In this document: positions 8,911-17,393 of the stretch, one piece after another
Layout of the letters: each line of letters starts with the position of its first letter
Numbering within the stretch: the first letter of the stretch is position 1
Source: RYN-111 sp963760125
GTDB taxonomy: Bacteria; Actinomycetota; Actinomycetes; Mycobacteriales; SCTD01
Direction: 5' to 3'
Length of the DNA: 64,000 nucleotides
Assembly: GCA_963760125.1 (NCBI GenBank)
Contig: CAVXBV010000011.1
Span: forward strand, 186,001-250,000
The notes under the pieces: generated by a model
Databases searched by the model: none
Seen by the model: only the letters and a program-made list of their open reading frames with translations
What the model was told of the DNA's origin: nothing
Translations under genes and position numbers: made by a program

Positions 8911-10062
8911 GTGAACCTCAGGTCCCACTTCCCCGCCCTGGCTGAAGGCTTGGCCCACTTCGACGGCCCCGGCGGCACGCAGGTGCCGGAGGCGGTGGCG
9001 GCGGCCGTCGCCGCGACGTACCGGAGCGCGGTGAGCAACCGGCACGGCGGTTTCACGAGCAGCGACCGGGCGGACGCGATCGTCGAGGACGCCCGCCAGG
9101 CTGCCGCCGACCTGCTCGGGGCCGACCCGCGCGGGGTGGTCCTCGGGCACTCGATGACGGCCAACACCTACGTCCTGGCGGGCGCGCTCGCGAAGACCTG
9201 GTCTGCCGGCGACGAGGTGATCGTGAGCGTCCTCGACCACGACGCCAACATCCGGCCGTGGGTGCAGGCGGCCGAGCGCGTGGGGGCGACGGTCCGCTGG
9301 GCCGACGTCGACGACGCCAGCAACCTGCCGGCGGAGCAGTACGCCGATCTCGTCACCGAGCGGACGCGGCTTGTCGCCGTCACCGCCGCGAGCAACGCCA
9401 CCGGCTCACGGCCAGACGTCCAACGGATCGTCGAGATCGCCCACGCCGCAGGTGCTCTGGTCCATGTCGACGGGGTCCACGCGACCCCGCACGGTCCGGT
9501 CGAGCGGCTCGGGGACTTCTGGGCCTGCAGCGCCTACAAGTGGTACGGCCCGCACCTCGGGGTCACGGCGGCAGCCCCGGCCCTGCTCGAGACGCTCCAC
9601 CCGGACAAGCTCACGGCGTCGACCGAGGACGTGCCGGACCGCTTCGAGCACGGGACCTCCCCGTTCGCCCAGCACGTCGCCCTGACCGCCGCGATCGACT
9701 GGCTGGCCTCCCTGGGGACCGGTGCCACGCGACGCGAGCAGCTGGTCAGCGCCATGGGCGCGCTCGCCCAGCAGGAGGAGGCCGTGTTCGCGCGGCTGCT
9801 CACGGGCCTGCGGGAGCGCGAGGACATCACCCTGGTCGGCAACCCGGAGCGCCGCACCCCGACCGTCGCCTTCCTCAAGCGAGGCGAGACTCCGCAGCAG
9901 ACGGCGGCGCGCCTCGCGGAGCGGGGCGTCGCGGTCTGGGCCGGTCACTACTACGCGATCGAGCTCATGGCGCGGCTGGGCCTGCCGGACGGAGCGGTCC
10001 GTGCCGGTGTGGTGGGCTACACCGACGACGACGACGTCGACCGCCTGCTGGAGGCCCTGTGA
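8911..10062 (+). CDS. Cysteine desulfurase-like class V aminotransferase-fold protein
   Basis: 383-residue PLP enzyme of the 'cysteine desulfurase-like' subgroup. The PLP lysine is in CSAYKWYGPH, and the aspartate plus histidine that support PLP are in HVDGVHATPHG. EHGTSPFAQHVAL and GHYYAIELM are typical of this subgroup, which lacks an assigned physiological substrate, so sulfur mobilisation is only inferred. GTG 8911 has TACGGT (8899-8904) exactly 6 nt upstream, i.e. probably leaderless. Its TGA overlaps the GTG of the next gene. Confidence 0.87.
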   Translation: MNLRSHFPALAEGLAHFDGPGGTQVPEAVAAAVAATYRSAVSNRHGGFTSSDRADAIVEDARQAAADLLGADPRGVVLGHSMTANTYVLAGALAKTWSAGDEVIVSVLDHDANIRPWVQAAERVGATVRWADVDDASNLPAEQYADLVTERTRLVAVTAASNATGSRPDVQRIVEIAHAAGALVHVDGVHATPHGPVERLGDFWACSAYKWYGPHLGVTAAAPALLETLHPDKLTASTEDVPDRFEHGTSPFAQHVALTAAIDWLASLGTGATRREQLVSAMGALAQQEEAVFARLLTGLREREDITLVGNPERRTPTVAFLKRGETPQQTAARLAERGVAVWAGHYYAIELMARLGLPDGAVRAGVVGYTDDDDVDRLLEAL

Positions 10063-10910
10063 ACCCCGAGACCGTCCGCCGCACCTGCCGCACGCTGGAG
10101 CCCGTCCACGCGATGGTCTACTTCTCCCCGGAGCCGCAGGAGGAGTACGCCGCCCTCGGCCTGGACGCCAAGGCGAACCCGGCCCACGGGTACTTCCCGG
10201 CGCGTGCGGCAGCGATGGGCGCGGTGACCTGGCCGACCGTTCAGGCAACGTTCTTCAACTTCAGCCCGTTCGCCGTCCAGCTCGGCATCGACGGGGTCTG
10301 GGACCGCGTGTCCCCGGCCGACGTCCAGGCGGCCCGCCGCAGGGGAGCGCAGCGGGCCCTCGATCGGCTGTGTGGCCCGCTTCTCGAGGCCGCCCCCGAG
10401 GCCGCCGAGCTCGCGCGCCGCGCCACGGAGGCGTGCACGCCGTACGGCCGACCCTTGTACGCCGCGCACGCCGGCCTCGACTGGCCGGAGCCGGCGGTGC
10501 TCCAGCTCTGGCACGCCCTGACCCTGCTGCGCGAGTACCGCGGCGACGGGCACATCACGGCGCTCGTCGCGGCCGGCCTGACCGGACTTGAGGCTGCCGT
10601 CCTGCACGTCGCGCTGGGCGACACGTGGAACCGCAAGGCGCTGCAGGCCACCCGCGTCTACTCCGACGAGCAGTGGGAGTCCGCGTGCTCCTCGCTCGCG
10701 GAGCGAGGCTGGCTCACCCCGGAGGCGACGCTGTCGGCGGAGGGCACCGCGTGGCGCGAGGACATCGAAGCCACGACCGACCGGCTCGCGCTCGCGCCCT
10801 GGGAGCACCTCGGCGAAGCGGGCGCCGCGCGCCTGGTCGAGCTGGTGGGCCCGATGGCCAAGGCGATCGTCGACGCCGGGACCTTCGGCCGCGGACCCTC
10901 CCTCGGCTGA
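10059..10910 (+). CDS. SCO6745-type conserved actinobacterial protein
   Basis: 283 residues, all-helical in appearance, matching the SCO6745-like family known mainly from actinobacteria: LEPVHAMVYFSPEPQEEYAALGL at the N-terminus, a FPARAAAMGAV segment, and a C-terminal winged-helix-looking part (YSDEQWESACSSLAERGWL, then APWEHLGE). The family's function is unknown. GTG 10059 overlaps the stop of the PLP enzyme (GTGA), so both are translated together. A large palindrome follows the stop. Confidence 0.75.
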   Translation: MNPETVRRTCRTLEPVHAMVYFSPEPQEEYAALGLDAKANPAHGYFPARAAAMGAVTWPTVQATFFNFSPFAVQLGIDGVWDRVSPADVQAARRRGAQRALDRLCGPLLEAAPEAAELARRATEACTPYGRPLYAAHAGLDWPEPAVLQLWHALTLLREYRGDGHITALVAAGLTGLEAAVLHVALGDTWNRKALQATRVYSDEQWESACSSLAERGWLTPEATLSAEGTAWREDIEATTDRLALAPWEHLGEAGAARLVELVGPMAKAIVDAGTFGRGPSLG

Positions 10911-10934
10911 CGCGCCCCCCAGCACCCCCAACCC

Positions 10935-11004
10935 CCATGATCATCGGAATCCGCGTACACAGATCTGGGCCCGAACCTGTGTACGGCGACTCCGATGATC
11001 ATGG
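10935..11004. repeat. 70-bp imperfect palindrome between convergent genes
   Basis: CCATGATCATCGGA (10935-10948) is mirrored by TCCGATGATCATGG (10991-11004). Inside, GTACACAG (10955-10962) is mirrored by CTGTGTAC (10977-10984), and GGGCCC sits near the centre. The structure spans the gap between the SCO6745-like gene and the quinone oxidoreductase gene. It could work as a bidirectional terminator, but at about 35 bp per arm and without U-tracts it looks more like a dispersed palindromic element. Confidence 0.8.
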
Positions 11005-11039
11005 AGGGGGCGGAGAGCCAGCGCGCGGCGAGGGGGCGG

Positions 11040-11999
11040 TCAGCGGACCTGCAGCAGGACCTTGCCGATGTGGGAGCTCTGCTCCAGCAGCCGGTGGGCG
11101 TCTGCGACGTCGGCCAGCGGCAGCACCCGGTCGATGACGGGCCGCACCTCGCCCGCGGTGACAGCGGGCCAGACCGCGGCGAGCACGCCAGCGACGATCG
11201 CCGCCTTCTCCTCCGCGGGCCGGGCGCGCAGGGACGTGGCATGCACCGCCGCGCGCTTGCCCAGCAGCATCGACAGGTTGAGCTCGCCCTTCACCCCGCC
11301 CTGCAGACCGATGACGACGAGCCGACCGCCGGTCGCGAGCGCCTCGACGTTGCGCGCCAGGTAGGCCGCGCCCATGTTGTCGAGGATCACGTCGAACGGT
11401 CCGGCCGCGACGAAGTCCTGCTCCTTGTAGAGCACCGCCGTGGTCGCCCCCAGCGACAGAGCCCGGGTCGCCTTCTCCGCCGAACCGACGGTCACGGTCA
11501 CCGTCGCCCCGTGCCGCGCGGCGACCTGGATCGCGTGGGTGCCGATGCCGGACGTGCCGCCGTGCACGAGCAGCCGCTCGCCAGGCTGGAGGCCGGCCAG
11601 GTCGAAGACGTTCGACCACACGGTGCACGCCACCTCGGGCAGCGCCGCAGCCTCGAGCAACGACACCCCCTCGGGTACGGGGAGCAGCTGCGCGACCGGG
11701 ACCGCGACCTGCTCGGCGTAGCCGCCCCCGGAGAGCAGGGCGCACACCTCGTCGCCGACCGCCCAGCCTGCGACGCCCTCGCCGAGGGCGCTGACGACGC
11801 CGCTGCACTCCAGGCCGGGGTAGGGCGACGCCCCCGGCGGTGGGTTGTAGAACCCCTGGCGCTGCAGGAGATCGGCCCGGTTGACCGCCGTCGCGACGAC
11901 GTCGATCAGTACCTCGCCCGCACCGGCGACCGGTACCGCGACGTCGGCGAGGGTGAGGACCTCGGGTCCGCCGTACGACGGGAGCGTGACCGCGCGCAT
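11040..11999 (-). CDS. NAD(P)H:quinone oxidoreductase, zeta-crystallin type MDR
   Basis: 319-residue zinc-free medium-chain reductase (quinone oxidoreductase/PIG3-like). It opens MRAVTLPSYGGPEVLTLADV, has the family segment VNRADLLQRQGFYNPPPGASPYPGLE, and the cofactor fold LLVHGGTSGIGTHAIQVAARHGA near residues 140-165. The structural zinc cysteines of alcohol dehydrogenases are absent. It probably reduces quinones or enones with NADPH. Its ATG (11999) overlaps the last base of the upstream lipoprotein stop (TGATG). Confidence 0.92.
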   Translation of the reverse strand: MRAVTLPSYGGPEVLTLADVAVPVAGAGEVLIDVVATAVNRADLLQRQGFYNPPPGASPYPGLECSGVVSALGEGVAGWAVGDEVCALLSGGGYAEQVAVPVAQLLPVPEGVSLLEAAALPEVACTVWSNVFDLAGLQPGERLLVHGGTSGIGTHAIQVAARHGATVTVTVGSAEKATRALSLGATTAVLYKEQDFVAAGPFDVILDNMGAAYLARNVEALATGGRLVVIGLQGGVKGELNLSMLLGKRAAVHATSLRARPAEEKAAIVAGVLAAVWPAVTAGEVRPVIDRVLPLADVADAHRLLEQSSHIGKVLLQVR

Positions 12000-12871
12000 C
12001 AGGACGCCTCGACCGAGCGGAGGACCGACGTGATGTCGGTGCTGAACGGGAAGCCGTTGTAGCTCCCCTTGCCGACCGTGTGGTCCCTGACCGCCAACCG
12101 GTACGCGGGGGACCACCACGTGGTGACGTCTGCCGTGTACGTCACGTCGCCGGTGAGCTCGAGGTGGTTGGTGACGACGACGCACGGGACGGGCTTGCCG
12201 CCGACGGTGAGCGTCTCGTTGCGCATCACCTCCGACCTCGAGGAGATGCGGGTCTTGCCGTCGGTCGAGGTCCCGGACGTCGAGTACGCCCGACCGATCG
12301 TGGCCGGGTCCGGCACCAGCAGCGCCGCCGGGTTGGCACGGAACTCCTTGGTGAACGCCGGCGTGGTCAGGGTCAGCACGGACAGGTAGGTCCCGCTGTC
12401 GCGCACCAGGACGTCCTCGACGGTGTCGCCGGTGCTCTCGCTGTGGAGGGTGAGCCGCTGCCCACCCGCCCTCACCGGCGTCACGGTCAGGGTGGGCGAA
12501 CCGCTCACGTCCTGGGGCGTCCCCGGGTCGCCGAGCGTGACCGTGCCGCGGCTGTCGTAGGTGTACGTACCGCTGCGCGTGGCCTTCGACGGCGCCACCG
12601 CTCCGGGCGCTGTGGTCACCGCCGGCCCGGCGGACGTGGTCGGCGTCGGACCCGCCGCGCCGGCGGAGCCTGTGGTGCTCCCGGACGTGCCGGCGACCAC
12701 ACCCCCCGAGGTCGCGCCCGATGCCCCTTCCGAGGCAGTGACCACTGGCGCGGGCGACGCGGTGGGTGCCGCGGAGGCGGAGGCCTTCACGTCGAGCGAG
12801 GCCGCAGGAGATCCCCCGGAGCAGCCGGTCAGCACGAGGACGGGGACGACGAGCAGGGGAGTGAGGCGCAC
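11999..12871 (-). CDS. Predicted lipoprotein with low-complexity linker
   Basis: 290 residues from GTG 12871, beginning RLTPLLVVPVLVLTGCSGG: a short lipoprotein signal with lipobox LTGC. A Ser/Ala/Gly/Thr-rich linker (about 25-105) leads to a beta-rich domain of about 185 residues (GTYTYDSRGTVTLGD to FPFSTDITSVLRS) not matched to a named family. CAGACT lies 6 nt before the GTG. Translation is coupled to the quinone oxidoreductase gene. A role at the outer face of the membrane is inferred from the lipobox only. Confidence 0.72.
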   Translation of the reverse strand: MRLTPLLVVPVLVLTGCSGGSPAASLDVKASASAAPTASPAPVVTASEGASGATSGGVVAGTSGSTTGSAGAAGPTPTTSAGPAVTTAPGAVAPSKATRSGTYTYDSRGTVTLGDPGTPQDVSGSPTLTVTPVRAGGQRLTLHSESTGDTVEDVLVRDSGTYLSVLTLTTPAFTKEFRANPAALLVPDPATIGRAYSTSGTSTDGKTRISSRSEVMRNETLTVGGKPVPCVVVTNHLELTGDVTYTADVTTWWSPAYRLAVRDHTVGKGSYNGFPFSTDITSVLRSVEAS

Positions 12872-12947
12872 CGCACCAGTCTGCCCTCGTCGTCGACGGT
12901 GGGACGCGGCGGGCAGGAGTTCGCAGACATGTGGCGAAACGAGCAGC

Positions 12948-14339
12948 ATGGCTCTCCGTCTCCGCCCCCTGTCCCTGGTCGCCGTCGCCCTGTCCGTCAG
13001 CGTCGCCGGCGCTGCGTTGGCCGGCCCGAGCCTTCCCGGCGCGCCGGGCACGCCGACCGACTACCCCGCGACGTCGACCGCAGCGACGTACAAGACGTTC
13101 AACGCGGCCGGCAAGCAGACCGGCACGGCGAAGTGGCACTGGACGCCCGCCGGCGGCAACTGCTGCGAGGTGTACATCACCAGCGACGCCAAGGGCAGCC
13201 TGCTGGAGTACGGCGGCTCGCTGCCGCTGCAGAGCAGCGACAACGGCAAGACCTGGAAGCAGATCGTGTTCCCGACGCCGCTGTACAACGGTGAGGGCGC
13301 GATGGTCGCCGGACCGAAGGGCGACATCTTCGGCATCGGCTGGGACCCGTACACCGGGGACCACCTGCAGGGCGTCCGCTACACGGCGGCGACCAAGACG
13401 TGGGAGACCGCTGAGGCGCCGATCAAGACCCCGGTGTTCGACCGCGAGTGGATCACCTACGCGAAGGGACCGTGGAACGACAACGGCAAGCAGGTCCCCT
13501 TCCTGACGCTCGTCCGGGGCGGGACGGCGACCAAGGCGGTGGAGCTCATCGCGACCGACGGGCTGTCGTACACGACGGCGTCCTACCCGAACCAGGACGT
13601 CTCGCAGAACAGCGCTGAGCCGATCAACTTCACGATCCCCGTGGTGAAGAACCCCGACGCGGACTACTGGCAGCCCAACCCCGGCACCTTCACCGTGCCG
13701 CTGAACGCCGGTGGCGTCCTGCTGCTGAACAACAGCGGCGACAACCTCGGCGCCGACGCTGCGCGTTTGAACGCCGCGACGCTGAAGTGGGAGCGCGTCA
13801 AGCTCGCCTTCAAGCCCACTGGCGTCATCCGGCAGGACTCCCGCGGGTGGCTGTCGATGACGACGCGCAAGGGCAACGAGATCGACTTCGCGCAGTCCAC
13901 CAACGGCGGCAAGACGTGGAAGACCACCACGCTGGTCCTGCCCCAGGGCCTGGCGAAGATCGAGAGCTCGGGCAGCTTCTTCGACGTCAAGGTCAACGGC
14001 AAGCTCGGGCAGGCCGTCGTCGCTACCCGCGCGGACAGCGCCAAGGGGCTCGGCCAGGACGTCGTCTGGCGGATCGACATCAAGGGGGCGCAGCCGAAGG
14101 TCACCAAGGTCTACGCCGTGGGGCTGGGCAACGCCCCCACTGCGGTCGGACTGGTCGCGGGCCTGGCCGCCGATCGCTTCGACTTCCCGAGCGTCACGCT
14201 GCTGCCGAACGGCCGCATCGCGATGAGCTTCCAGGACGCCAGCACGCCGCGGCACGCCGCGCGCGAGGGCGTGCCGAGCACGGGCACGGTGCTCAACCCC
14301 ACCGGCGGCCACAGCCCGGCGCTCGCCATCCTCGACTGA
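12948..14339 (+). CDS. Secreted beta-propeller (BNR/sialidase-like) protein
   Basis: 463 residues with a signal peptide (LSLVAVALSVSVAGAALAGP, cleavage near residue 24). The mature part carries Asp-box-like repeats, e.g. SSDNGKTWKQI and STNGGKTWKTT, and GWDPYTGDHLQG. These indicate a six- or seven-bladed propeller of the exo-sialidase/BNR superfamily; catalytic arginines of true sialidases were not identified, so enzymatic activity is doubtful. Starts divergently from the lipoprotein gene, 76 bp away. Confidence 0.75.
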   Translation: MALRLRPLSLVAVALSVSVAGAALAGPSLPGAPGTPTDYPATSTAATYKTFNAAGKQTGTAKWHWTPAGGNCCEVYITSDAKGSLLEYGGSLPLQSSDNGKTWKQIVFPTPLYNGEGAMVAGPKGDIFGIGWDPYTGDHLQGVRYTAATKTWETAEAPIKTPVFDREWITYAKGPWNDNGKQVPFLTLVRGGTATKAVELIATDGLSYTTASYPNQDVSQNSAEPINFTIPVVKNPDADYWQPNPGTFTVPLNAGGVLLLNNSGDNLGADAARLNAATLKWERVKLAFKPTGVIRQDSRGWLSMTTRKGNEIDFAQSTNGGKTWKTTTLVLPQGLAKIESSGSFFDVKVNGKLGQAVVATRADSAKGLGQDVVWRIDIKGAQPKVTKVYAVGLGNAPTAVGLVAGLAADRFDFPSVTLLPNGRIAMSFQDASTPRHAAREGVPSTGTVLNPTGGHSPALAILD

Positions 14340-14379
14340 GCGGCTGCGCAGCCCTAGGGCTCTCTGGCAGATTGCAGCC

Positions 14380-15807
14380 ATGACCGACACGGCGCAGGGC
14401 ACGGGGCACCAGGGACACCTCGACCGGTTGACCAGCGTGGACGCCGGCTTCCTCCACATGGAGGAGGGCGGTGCGCACATGCACATCGGCGCGCTCGGTG
14501 TGTTCTCCGGCCGGCCCCCGTCGATCGAGGCCTTCCGCGCGCACATCGACGCCCGGCTGCCGCTGCTCCCGAGGTACCGGCAGCGGGTCCAGGAGATGCC
14601 GTTCGGGACGGGCCGTCCGCTGTGGGTGGAGGACGAGACGTTCCGGCTCGACTACCACGTCCGGCACACGGCCCTGCCCGTACCGGGGTCTCAGCGCGAG
14701 CTGCTCAACCTGGTCGACCGGATCATCGGCCAGCGCCTGGACCGCAGCAAGCCGCTGTGGGAGATGTGGCTGGTCGAGGGGCTGCAGGCTGCCGACGGCG
14801 CGGAGCGCTGGGCCCTTGTCGCCAAGACCCACCACGCGATGATCGACGGCGTCAGCGGGGTCGACCTCATGACGGTGTTGTTCGACCTGACGCCCGACGT
14901 GCAGAACGCCCCCCCGCCGGCCTGGACCGCGGCGCCGACGCCCGGCACGGTGGGCCTGCTGACGGCTGGCGTGCACGGCCTGGTGCGCAACGTCGTGGAC
15001 CTCGCGCGCGACGGCGTGGGCTTGGCGCTGCACCCCCAGGACGCCGTACGCACCACGGTGGACAAGGTCGGTGCGCTGGCCGAGGCGACCCGCCCGCTGA
15101 TCGACGCGGCGCCGCGCACGCCGCTCAACCGCAAGCCCGGACCACATCGGCTGCTGGCGATCGTGGAGACCGACCTGGCTGACTACAAGCTGGTGAAGGC
15201 CTCCTCCGGGGGTGCGACCGTCAACGACGTCGTCCTGACCGCGGTGGCCGGAGCGCTGGGGACGTTCCTCGGCCGCCGGGGCCTGTCGGTGGACGGCGTC
15301 GAGCTGCGGGCCTGCGTCCCGGTGTCGCTGCGGGCCGAGGCGAAGAGGGGGGCGCTCGGGAACGAGATCGCCATCATGAACGCGCCGCTGCCCGTGGGGA
15401 TCCGCGACCCGCGGGCGCGGCTGGCACGGGTGCGCGAGGCGATGGAGCACCTGAAGTCCTCGAAGCAGGCCGAGGGCGCCAAGGTGCTCACGTCGCTGGA
15501 GAACGCCCTCCCGCCGGCGATGCTGGCCCGCGCCTCACGGCTGGGCTTCTCCTCGCGGCTGTACAACCTGCTGGTCACCAACGTGCCCGGTCCGCAGATC
15601 CCCATCTACCTGCTCGGGGCGCAGCTCGAGGAGCTGGTGCCGCTCGCGTTCCTGGCCCCGGAGCACACGCTGGCCATCGGGATCATGAGCTACCACGGGC
15701 ACGTGACGTACGGCCTGATCGCGGATGCCGACAACGTGCCCGACCTGGAGCGACTGGCGCAGGACCTGCGGGACGCCCTGGCGGAGCTGGTCGCGACCTC
15801 GGGCTGA
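14380..15807 (+). CDS. Wax ester synthase/diacylglycerol O-acyltransferase (WS/DGAT)
   Basis: 475-residue acyltransferase that esterifies diacylglycerol or fatty alcohols with acyl-CoA to make storage triacylglycerol or wax esters. The catalytic HHxxxDG motif is HHAMIDG (about 151-157), and the family N-terminus (LTSVDAGFLHMEEGGAHMHIGAL) and C-terminal NVPGPQIPIYLLGAQL are clear. CAGATT (14368-14373) lies 6 nt before ATG 14380. An AcrA1-like acyl-CoA reductase is encoded 5 kb away, which could supply fatty alcohols. It converges tightly on the next gene (7 bp between stops). Confidence 0.95.
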   Translation: MTDTAQGTGHQGHLDRLTSVDAGFLHMEEGGAHMHIGALGVFSGRPPSIEAFRAHIDARLPLLPRYRQRVQEMPFGTGRPLWVEDETFRLDYHVRHTALPVPGSQRELLNLVDRIIGQRLDRSKPLWEMWLVEGLQAADGAERWALVAKTHHAMIDGVSGVDLMTVLFDLTPDVQNAPPPAWTAAPTPGTVGLLTAGVHGLVRNVVDLARDGVGLALHPQDAVRTTVDKVGALAEATRPLIDAAPRTPLNRKPGPHRLLAIVETDLADYKLVKASSGGATVNDVVLTAVAGALGTFLGRRGLSVDGVELRACVPVSLRAEAKRGALGNEIAIMNAPLPVGIRDPRARLARVREAMEHLKSSKQAEGAKVLTSLENALPPAMLARASRLGFSSRLYNLLVTNVPGPQIPIYLLGAQLEELVPLAFLAPEHTLAIGIMSYHGHVTYGLIADADNVPDLERLAQDLRDALAELVATSG

Positions 15808-15814
15808 TCCCGGG

Positions 15815-16273
15815 TCACGACTCCCGCAGCACCTCGGTGCCGCGCTGCAGCCGCAGCGCCTCGAGCGTGTCGCGCTGGCGCTCGGCGCGGGCGATGAGGT
15901 CGTCGAGCAGCACCGCCGGGAGCCGCGGGTCCTCGAGCGCCCGCAGCAGCCGCCAGCCGGACAGCTTGCCGGCGACCCCGACGCTGAGGCCCTCGAGCTC
16001 GATCAGGTCTGACAGCGGCGACCTGCTCACCAGATGCCCGTTCAGCTTCAGTCGGCCGGCCTTCTCCCCGACCCAGCCGGCGGCGGCCTTGACATGGTCG
16101 ACCGAGGTCCCGGTCGCCCGCATGAGGTCGAGCAAGGCGTCCCGGTCCTGCTCGATCTCCTGCCGGAGGGGCTCGAGCACGGGCTGGGTGGCGGCGGCCC
16201 GCTTGGCGAGCTCCAGCCCGGCGGTCGCGCCCATCAGGTGGTCGTTGAGGTAGATGCTGAGCAGGTCGGCCAT
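15815..16273 (-). CDS. Conserved helical protein of unknown function
   Basis: 152 residues, strongly alpha-helical: MADLLSIYLNDHLMGATAGL, then long amphipathic helices with EIEQDRDALLDLMRATG and LIELEGLSVGVAGKLSGWRLL. The size and His/Glu pattern resemble ferritin-like or other four-helix bundles, but no di-iron motif pair could be assigned, so no function is claimed. ATG 16273 is chosen because AAGGGGAA lies about 12 nt upstream; the frame stays open further upstream through the end of the hydrolase gene. It follows the alpha/beta hydrolase gene by 29 bp and is probably cotranscribed. Confidence 0.65.
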   Translation of the reverse strand: MADLLSIYLNDHLMGATAGLELAKRAAATQPVLEPLRQEIEQDRDALLDLMRATGTSVDHVKAAAGWVGEKAGRLKLNGHLVSRSPLSDLIELEGLSVGVAGKLSGWRLLRALEDPRLPAVLLDDLIARAERQRDTLEALRLQRGTEVLRES

Positions 16274-16302
16274 GCGGGCGCTGTTCCCCTTGTGCTGCGG
16301 CG

Positions 16303-17190
16303 CTATCCCTCCGGGAGGTGCCCGGTGCGCAGCCAGACGTGCGTCGCCGTCACCTCCTGCACGGGGTCCTCGGCGAAGTGCCCACCGCCGGACGTCTCGA
16401 CGACCGTGGCCTGGGGGAGGCGCGCGGCGAGGAAGCGCCCGTGGGCGACAGGGCAGGAGGAGTCGATGTCGCCGTAGGTCAGGAGGACGGGTACGGCGAT
16501 CATCGACAGCGAGAACCCCCACGGGCGGACGAAGGCCAGGGTGTCGTCGACGGATCCGCCGACGCCCTCGCGGGCCTGCTCCGGGACGATGCGTTCGAAC
16601 GCAGCTCGGACCTCCGGCCGGAGGAGGAACGCGACGTCGCCCGCGGACGCCTCATTCCCCAGCAGGGCTGCGGGGTCCGCCCTGATCCGCTGCTCCATGA
16701 GGGCCTGCTCACGCTCCAGCTCGCGGGTCAGCACCTCCTCCCCGGCCTCGGCCCACAGGAGCTCGGCAGCGATGTCAGGATCCATCCCCGACATCCACTC
16801 CTCGCGGGTGAGCCCGTCCTCCCCGAGGGGCGCGAGCGACGACTGGCAGGCGACCCGCACAACGCGGTCCGGCAGCAGCGCCGCGCAGGCCAGGGCGTGC
16901 GGGCCGCCGCCGGAGCCGCCGACCACCGAGAACCGACCGAGGCCCAGGGCATCCGCGAGCGCCAGGATGTCGGCTGCCTCGTCGGCGACCGATCGCCCTC
17001 GGCGCCGGGTCGACCGGCCGTAGCCGGCCCGGTCGGTGGTGACGTACCGCACGCCTGCGCGCCGGTAGACGGTGTCGTCGATCAGCCGGCTGAGTCGGCA
17101 TCCGGGGGTGCCGTGCAGGCCGATGACGGGGAACCCGCCTGGGTCGCCACCGTCGGCGTACCGGAGGGTGCGGCCGTCCGGCAGGCGCAT
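16303..17190 (-). CDS. Alpha/beta hydrolase
   Basis: 295-residue hydrolase. The oxyanion segment is LHGTPGCRLS (25-34), the nucleophile elbow GGSGGG places Ser93, the acid is likely in LLTYGDIDSS, and the histidine is in SGGGHFAEDP near residue 272. Substrate unknown; the fold fits an esterase, epoxide hydrolase-like or proline-iminopeptidase-like enzyme. A hexanucleotide repeat lies 30 bp upstream of the chosen ATG; the in-frame sequence upstream runs through it to a stop without a good start codon. Confidence 0.85.
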   Translation of the reverse strand: MRLPDGRTLRYADGGDPGGFPVIGLHGTPGCRLSRLIDDTVYRRAGVRYVTTDRAGYGRSTRRRGRSVADEAADILALADALGLGRFSVVGGSGGGPHALACAALLPDRVVRVACQSSLAPLGEDGLTREEWMSGMDPDIAAELLWAEAGEEVLTRELEREQALMEQRIRADPAALLGNEASAGDVAFLLRPEVRAAFERIVPEQAREGVGGSVDDTLAFVRPWGFSLSMIAVPVLLTYGDIDSSCPVAHGRFLAARLPQATVVETSGGGHFAEDPVQEVTATHVWLRTGHLPEG

Positions 17191-17220
17191 CTCGGCCTCG
17201 ATCAGGTCGGAGCCGCGGGT

Positions 17221-17278
17221 GCTGTCGCTGTCGCTGTCGCGGTCTTCCTTCGCCGCTGTCGCTGTCGCTGTCGCTGTC
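17221..17278. repeat. Hexanucleotide microsatellite upstream of the hydrolase gene
   Basis: GCTGTC is repeated three times at 17221-17238 and four times at 17255-17278, separated by a 16-bp interruption. Positions 17191-17393 are otherwise non-coding, and this repeat sits in the 5' flank of the minus-strand hydrolase gene. Copy-number change would alter the spacing of any promoter upstream without changing the coding frame. Confidence 0.85.
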
Positions 17279-17393
17279 GCCGGTCACCCTGCCGAGCCTA
17301 GGTCGGAGCAGGCCTGAGCGCCGGTCCCCTCGAAGGTTCCGGCTGCTGAGGTCCGGTGGTGCGGGGTCGTGCCGGGTGGCGAGACGGGATGCG

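Noticed and set aside
12872..13051. Longer N-terminus for the lipoprotein gene
   Set aside because: It lacks a signal sequence, and the GTG 12871 start gives a standard lipoprotein signal with lipobox.
17191..17393. Possible small gene in the gap carrying the hexamer repeat
   Set aside because: Open frames here are only repeat translations (Asp-Ser or Arg-Gln runs) with no start signal.
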